Shown here piece by piece: positions 60,678-64,000 of a stretch of 64,000 nucleotides of DNA (positions are counted from its first letter, which is position 1; every line of letters starts with the position of its first letter). Source of the stretch: CAINVV01 sp037129695. GTDB lineage: Bacteria > Bacteroidota > Bacteroidia > Bacteroidales > Prolixibacteraceae. Made by a program: the position numbers and the translations under genes. Under the pieces are notes generated by a model that was given only the letters and a program-made list of their open reading frames with translations, was not told the origin of the DNA and made no database searches. The stretch lies in the NCBI GenBank assembly GCA_037129695.1, contig JBAXUL010000002.1, forward strand, positions 1-64,000. Direction: 5' to 3'.

Positions 60678-61511
60678 ATGCAAAATAAATTTTCATGGAA
60701 GAGCTTTGTAAGCTTTTCACTGGCCTGGTCTTTTTTAATCATACTTATTTCCGGAATAGTTCTCTACATCGCTCCTCCGGGTCGGGTATCGAACTGGACC
60801 AACTGGATGCTGTTTGGATTCACAAAAGCCGGCTGGCAGGCCATTCATACCATTTTTTCTACCACGTTTGTTGTCCTCTCCATTTTTCATCTTTTTACAT
60901 TTAACTGGAAAGTATTTTGGTACTATTTCACTTCCAAAGCAGCCCAGGGAATCAATAAAAAGAAAGAGTTAATCATCTCAGCCATAATGATAGCGGTTGT
61001 TTTTTCAGGAACCTATTTTAATGTTCAACCTTTCAAAGCCATTATGGATTTTGGAGAATATACCACCGAAAGCTGGGAGATCAAGGAAGAGCAAGCACCT
61101 ATTCCGCATGCAGAAGTGCTGACAATCAGAGAGTTGTCTGCGAAGTATATCAAGATGTCGCCGGATAGTATTTTGTTGCTTATCAGGCAAAAAGGATTAA
61201 AAGTTGATAGCGTCGGACAAACCATCCTGAAAATTAGTGAATTGAATGGTGTCACCCCAGCACAACTTTATTCGATGATTTTATCTGCCAATCATGAAGG
61301 CAGTATTAAAACAGACAGAAACCCAATTTTACAGGGTTTAGGTAGAAAAACTATTAGTGAGGTTGCAGTGGAATTGGGAAAAGATGCTAGTGAAATAATT
61401 AAGATTTTGAAGATAAATGGTGTTTCTGCAACTCCTGAGGATAAGATAAAATCAGTTTCAGAAATCACAGGTAAAACACCGATGGAAATTTTGGAAATAA
61501 TCAAAAAATAA
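60678..61511 (+). CDS. DUF4405 membrane protein with helical repeats
   Basis: Protein of 277 residues. The N-terminal part (about 1-110) has three membrane helices of DUF4405, a cytochrome b-like family, with histidines in WQAIHTIF and SIFHLFTF that could hold heme. A soluble domain follows with two related helical units, TIRELSAKYIKMSPDSILLL...ISELNGVTPAQLYSMIL and TISEVAVELGKDASEIIKIL...SEITGKTPMEILEIIKK. This might bind quinone-linked electron carriers; the role is unknown. Confidence 0.75.
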   Translation: MQNKFSWKSFVSFSLAWSFLIILISGIVLYIAPPGRVSNWTNWMLFGFTKAGWQAIHTIFSTTFVVLSIFHLFTFNWKVFWYYFTSKAAQGINKKKELIISAIMIAVVFSGTYFNVQPFKAIMDFGEYTTESWEIKEEQAPIPHAEVLTIRELSAKYIKMSPDSILLLIRQKGLKVDSVGQTILKISELNGVTPAQLYSMILSANHEGSIKTDRNPILQGLGRKTISEVAVELGKDASEIIKILKINGVSATPEDKIKSVSEITGKTPMEILEIIKK

Positions 61512-61601
61512 ATTTCATTGAGTAAGCAATCAAATAAATTACAAGACAAATTGCTAATTTATTTATTACTTTAATCTTTTGGCATCCAATAATAAACTAG
61601 T

Positions 61602-62912
61602 ATGAAGATTGGTATTTTATTCTTGCTTTTGTTGTTAAATAGTTGTACAGATTATAAGCAATCAAATCCATTTCAAATCGCCATTGAGCCATTTCAAATT
61701 ACTGGATTGAGCGGAGTGCAGTCTTTTGCCTATGGTCAGCATGATGGGAAATGGCTGATAATCGGTGGGAGATCGGACGGATTACACCGTCGTCAGCCAT
61801 GGGCAACTTTTGATGCCGGAGGGCAAAATATCCGGCTTACCGTAGTTGATCCGGTAGAAAAGCTTACCTGGTCTGCCCCTTTATCTTCATTGCCTGTTTC
61901 CATACAGGAGCAATTGAGTTCGACCAATATGGAATTTCACCAGGAAGGAGAATACCTTTATATTGTTGGTGGATACGGGTACAGTAAGTCGGCCGATGAT
62001 CATATCACTTATCCCAATCTGACGGCAGTCAAGGTACCTGATGCAATCAATGCCATCGTGACAGGGGATTCGTTGAGGACCTGGTTCAGACAAATCAAAG
62101 ACGAACAATTTGCTGTCACAGGAGGATATCTGAACAAAATATACCACACCTATTACCTGACTGGCGGACAGCGCTTTGAAGGCCGGTACAATCCAATGGG
62201 ACATCCTTCTTACGTCCAGACATATACCAATTCAATCCGCAAATTCCAATTGGCCGACAATGGATCTGAAATAGTTATCTCCCATTTGCCGGGAATTACG
62301 GACACCCTCAACCTGCACAGGAGGGATTATAATGTCATCCCTCAAATATTGCCTGGCGGACAGGAAGGCCTGACTGCTTTTTCAGGCGTTTTTCAGGTAG
62401 GCGCAGACTTGCCATTTCTGAATTGTGTGAATATTGACAGCTCCGGATACAAGGTAAATAACGATTTTTCACAATACTACAACCAATATCATTGTGCGCA
62501 CATTCCATTGTACAGTGCTGATTCCAGGGAGATGCATAATCTGTTCTTTGGTGGTATTGCCCAATATACAGATAGTGCCGGAATCAGAATCCAGAATGAC
62601 AATGTCCCGTTTGTCAAAACAATTGCCAGGGTGACGAGAGACAGAACCGGAAAAATGACCGAATATAAATTGCCTGTTGAGATGCCTTCGTTTTTAGGAG
62701 CCGGTTCTGAATTTATTCCTGTCAGAAACTTGCCAAAATATGAAAACGAGGTAATTCAACTGGATGCCATTCAGCGGGATTCTACCTTGGTCGGTTATCT
62801 GTTTGGAGGCATTGAAAGTACCGAAAGCGAGATTTTCTGGAGCAATAATGGAACTCAAAGTTCTGCGAGTGGTGTAATTTTCAAGGTTTTTCTTATCAGG
62901 AAAAACGAGTAA
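61602..62912 (+). CDS. Kelch-like beta-propeller lipoprotein
   Basis: Protein of 436 residues with a lipoprotein signal (MKIGILFLLLLLNSC) and a series of beta-propeller blades like Kelch repeats (GKWLIIGGRSDGLHRRQP, GEYLYIVGGYGYSKS, TYYLTGGQRFEG, NLFFGGIAQYTD, VGYLFGGIES). It should be exported and attached to the membrane. No catalytic motif was recognised. It is followed 53 bases later by another lipoprotein gene. Confidence 0.7.
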   Translation: MKIGILFLLLLLNSCTDYKQSNPFQIAIEPFQITGLSGVQSFAYGQHDGKWLIIGGRSDGLHRRQPWATFDAGGQNIRLTVVDPVEKLTWSAPLSSLPVSIQEQLSSTNMEFHQEGEYLYIVGGYGYSKSADDHITYPNLTAVKVPDAINAIVTGDSLRTWFRQIKDEQFAVTGGYLNKIYHTYYLTGGQRFEGRYNPMGHPSYVQTYTNSIRKFQLADNGSEIVISHLPGITDTLNLHRRDYNVIPQILPGGQEGLTAFSGVFQVGADLPFLNCVNIDSSGYKVNNDFSQYYNQYHCAHIPLYSADSREMHNLFFGGIAQYTDSAGIRIQNDNVPFVKTIARVTRDRTGKMTEYKLPVEMPSFLGAGSEFIPVRNLPKYENEVIQLDAIQRDSTLVGYLFGGIESTESEIFWSNNGTQSSASGVIFKVFLIRKNE

Positions 62913-62965
62913 AATTACCTCTCTTGTTTAGTTCGTTTGATTATTACCGGACTCAAATCTGATCG

Positions 62966-63514
62966 ATGAAAACACGCTATTTGATCCCTTTTTTGATAAT
63001 CATTTTTTGCGATGGATGTTCTCCAAAGGAACACCTGAAATTTAATAATGTGCATTTGGACGGTCGTCTTAATCAATTCGCCAGTGAGTTGACAAAGACA
63101 GGATTTGTAGTATCCGACACAACAAAAAATAGAGAGATCATCCTTAAAGGAGAATTCTTAAGTAAAGATTGTGAGATTCATGTTTTTGGGACCGAGAAAA
63201 ATGATTTGGCTTACAAGGTGGTTGTCAGCATGCCAGTTGAAGTTCATGATTCACTCCAGGCTGATTTCGGAAAGATACAAAACCTGTTCACTTTGAAATA
63301 TGGTACTGGATACAGTAAGTACCAGCAATATAAAAAGAGGGAAAGACTGGTGTATAAAGTGCCGGAGAGAAACGTAATGGCCGGTGATTTCACCAGGTAT
63401 ACCACAGATTCGGGTGAAATCACATTGGAGGTCATGGAAGGATATATTTCAATCACTTATTTGGATAAACTGAATGATGATAGTAGGAAGAGTGAAATAT
63501 TGCCTTTAAAATGA
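62966..63514 (+). CDS. Lipoprotein of unknown function
   Basis: Protein of 182 residues with a lipoprotein signal (MKTRYLIPFLIIIFCDGC, Cys18) and a mixed alpha/beta domain without cysteines. I do not recognise the family. It probably forms a transcription unit with the Kelch-like protein upstream. Confidence 0.65.
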   Translation: MKTRYLIPFLIIIFCDGCSPKEHLKFNNVHLDGRLNQFASELTKTGFVVSDTTKNREIILKGEFLSKDCEIHVFGTEKNDLAYKVVVSMPVEVHDSLQADFGKIQNLFTLKYGTGYSKYQQYKKRERLVYKVPERNVMAGDFTRYTTDSGEITLEVMEGYISITYLDKLNDDSRKSEILPLK

Positions 63515-63706
63515 GGTGTTGTATCATGAAGTATTGGATGTTAAAAGTTGTTGCATCTATTATTCTTTAAGTTTCTGGTGTTGAGTTAACCTAAACCTTT
63601 CTTCAACTATCACAATGGGAATAAAAAGAAGTGGTTAATGTGCTATTTCTTGATTGGATTTATCCCATTTTGTTATCTTTACAATTATAGCATAATTCTA
63701 AAAAAC
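63515..63706. other. Intergenic region before the final gene
   Basis: Non-coding, AT-rich gap of 192 bases with the promoter described next. Nothing else was recognised. Confidence 0.5.
63650..63681 (+). promoter_or_regulatory. Candidate promoter of the final flavoprotein gene
   Basis: TTG (63650-63652) followed after 21 bases by TATCTTTA (63674-63681), one base off the -7 consensus. The transcript would start about 19 bases before the ATG. Confidence 0.4.
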
Positions 63707-64000
63707 ATGGCAAAAATCGTTGTTTTAGGGGCTGGAATTTCGGGGCATACGGCAGCAGCCTTTTTGAAAAAAAAGCTGGGACGCAAACATGATGTTGTGG
63801 TTGTCAGTCCCGGGTCGTATTATCAATGGATACCATCGAATATTTGGGTAGGAGTAGGTAAGATGACCATTGATCAGGTGAGGTTTAAGTTGAAACCGGT
63901 ATATGATCGGTGGAAAATTGATTTTCATCAAGCCAAGGCTACTGCAATCTTTCCCGAAGGGGGAACTACTTCAGACAGGCCGTACGTTGCAATAGAATAT
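63707..64000 (+). CDS. SQR-like flavoprotein, cut by window end
   Basis: Only the first 98 codons are present. The N-terminal FAD motif VVLGAGISGHTAAAFLKKKL and the following SPGSYYQWIPSNIWVGVGK match the sulfide:quinone oxidoreductase group more closely than the flavoprotein at 52.3 kb does. The rest, including the redox cysteines, lies outside the window. It continues the sulfur theme of this region. Confidence 0.75.
   Translation, partial: MAKIVVLGAGISGHTAAAFLKKKLGRKHDVVVVSPGSYYQWIPSNIWVGVGKMTIDQVRFKLKPVYDRWKIDFHQAKATAIFPEGGTTSDRPYVAIEY

Noticed and set aside
1..64000. CRISPR array, transposase, integrase, tRNA or rRNA
   Set aside because: No regularly spaced repeats, no transposase or integrase domains, and no cloverleaf or rRNA-like sequence were noticed.

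Overview
The window looks like a chromosome segment of an anaerobic or facultatively anaerobic member of the Bacteroidota (Bacteroidales/Marinilabiliales-like). This rests on gene content and signals, not on a database match: a complete MoxR-DUF58-BatABCDE aerotolerance-type operon, Bacteroidota-type surface lipoproteins, DUF4301, IorAB, an anaerobic sulfatase-maturase-type radical SAM enzyme, a lone TonB receptor, and many -7 boxes of the form TAnnTTTG (for example TATCTTTG and TACCTTTGC) instead of E. coli-like promoters. No rRNA, tRNA, CRISPR array, integrase or insertion sequence was seen.

Left part (1-40.5 kb): mostly housekeeping and catabolic genes. It opens with tex, an FG-GAP lipoprotein, a GH2 glycosidase and a cyclase-family hydrolase. 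The minus-strand Bat operon follows (15.9 to 7.3 kb: moxR, DUF58, a BatD-like protein, batA, batB, batC, batD, batE). Then come truA and aroE, a TPR protein, DUF4301, a YhcC-type radical SAM protein, an M16 peptidase pair (one active, one inactive subunit), a divergent tryptophanase-like lyase, an amidohydrolase, ornithine aminotransferase, a TonB receptor, an anSME-like radical SAM enzyme, IorA/IorB, a CvfB-like S1 protein and a Kup potassium transporter. Amino-acid fermentation (tryptophanase-like lyase, ornithine aminotransferase, indolepyruvate oxidoreductase) is a plausible theme.

Right part (40.6-64 kb): a dense sulfur and electron-transfer island. A minus-strand operon encodes a PsrABC/PhsABC-like molybdoenzyme, its four-cluster ferredoxin and its NrfD membrane subunit. 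These are followed by a split YeeE/YedE sulfur transporter and two membrane-anchored rhodanese-like proteins. Both have lost the active-site cysteine and both end in Gly-Gly-Gly-Cys. Divergent from it, across a 412-bp AT-rich region, lie a Rieske protein and an 897-residue protein fusing cytochrome b6, a subunit IV-like part and a twelve-heme cytochrome c domain. Next come a Crp/Fnr regulator, a NapH-like ferredoxin, an SQR-like flavoprotein, a CoA-disulfide reductase with three rhodanese domains, two thioredoxin-fold proteins, a second Crp/Fnr regulator directly upstream of an ECF sigma/anti-sigma pair, a Spy/CpxP-like protein, a small Asp/Gly-rich repeat protein, a DUF2202 lipoprotein, a DUF4405 membrane protein, two lipoproteins and the start of another SQR-like flavoprotein.

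Working model (inference): the right part is one regulated module. It imports or releases sulfane sulfur, carries it on thiols (rhodaneses, CoA, thioredoxins), and couples polysulfide/thiosulfate chemistry to the menaquinone pool through the molybdoenzyme, SQR-like proteins and an unusual Rieske/cytochrome b-multiheme complex. The Cys-tailed degenerate rhodaneses and the Rieske/b6-dodecaheme pair are the least ordinary elements.
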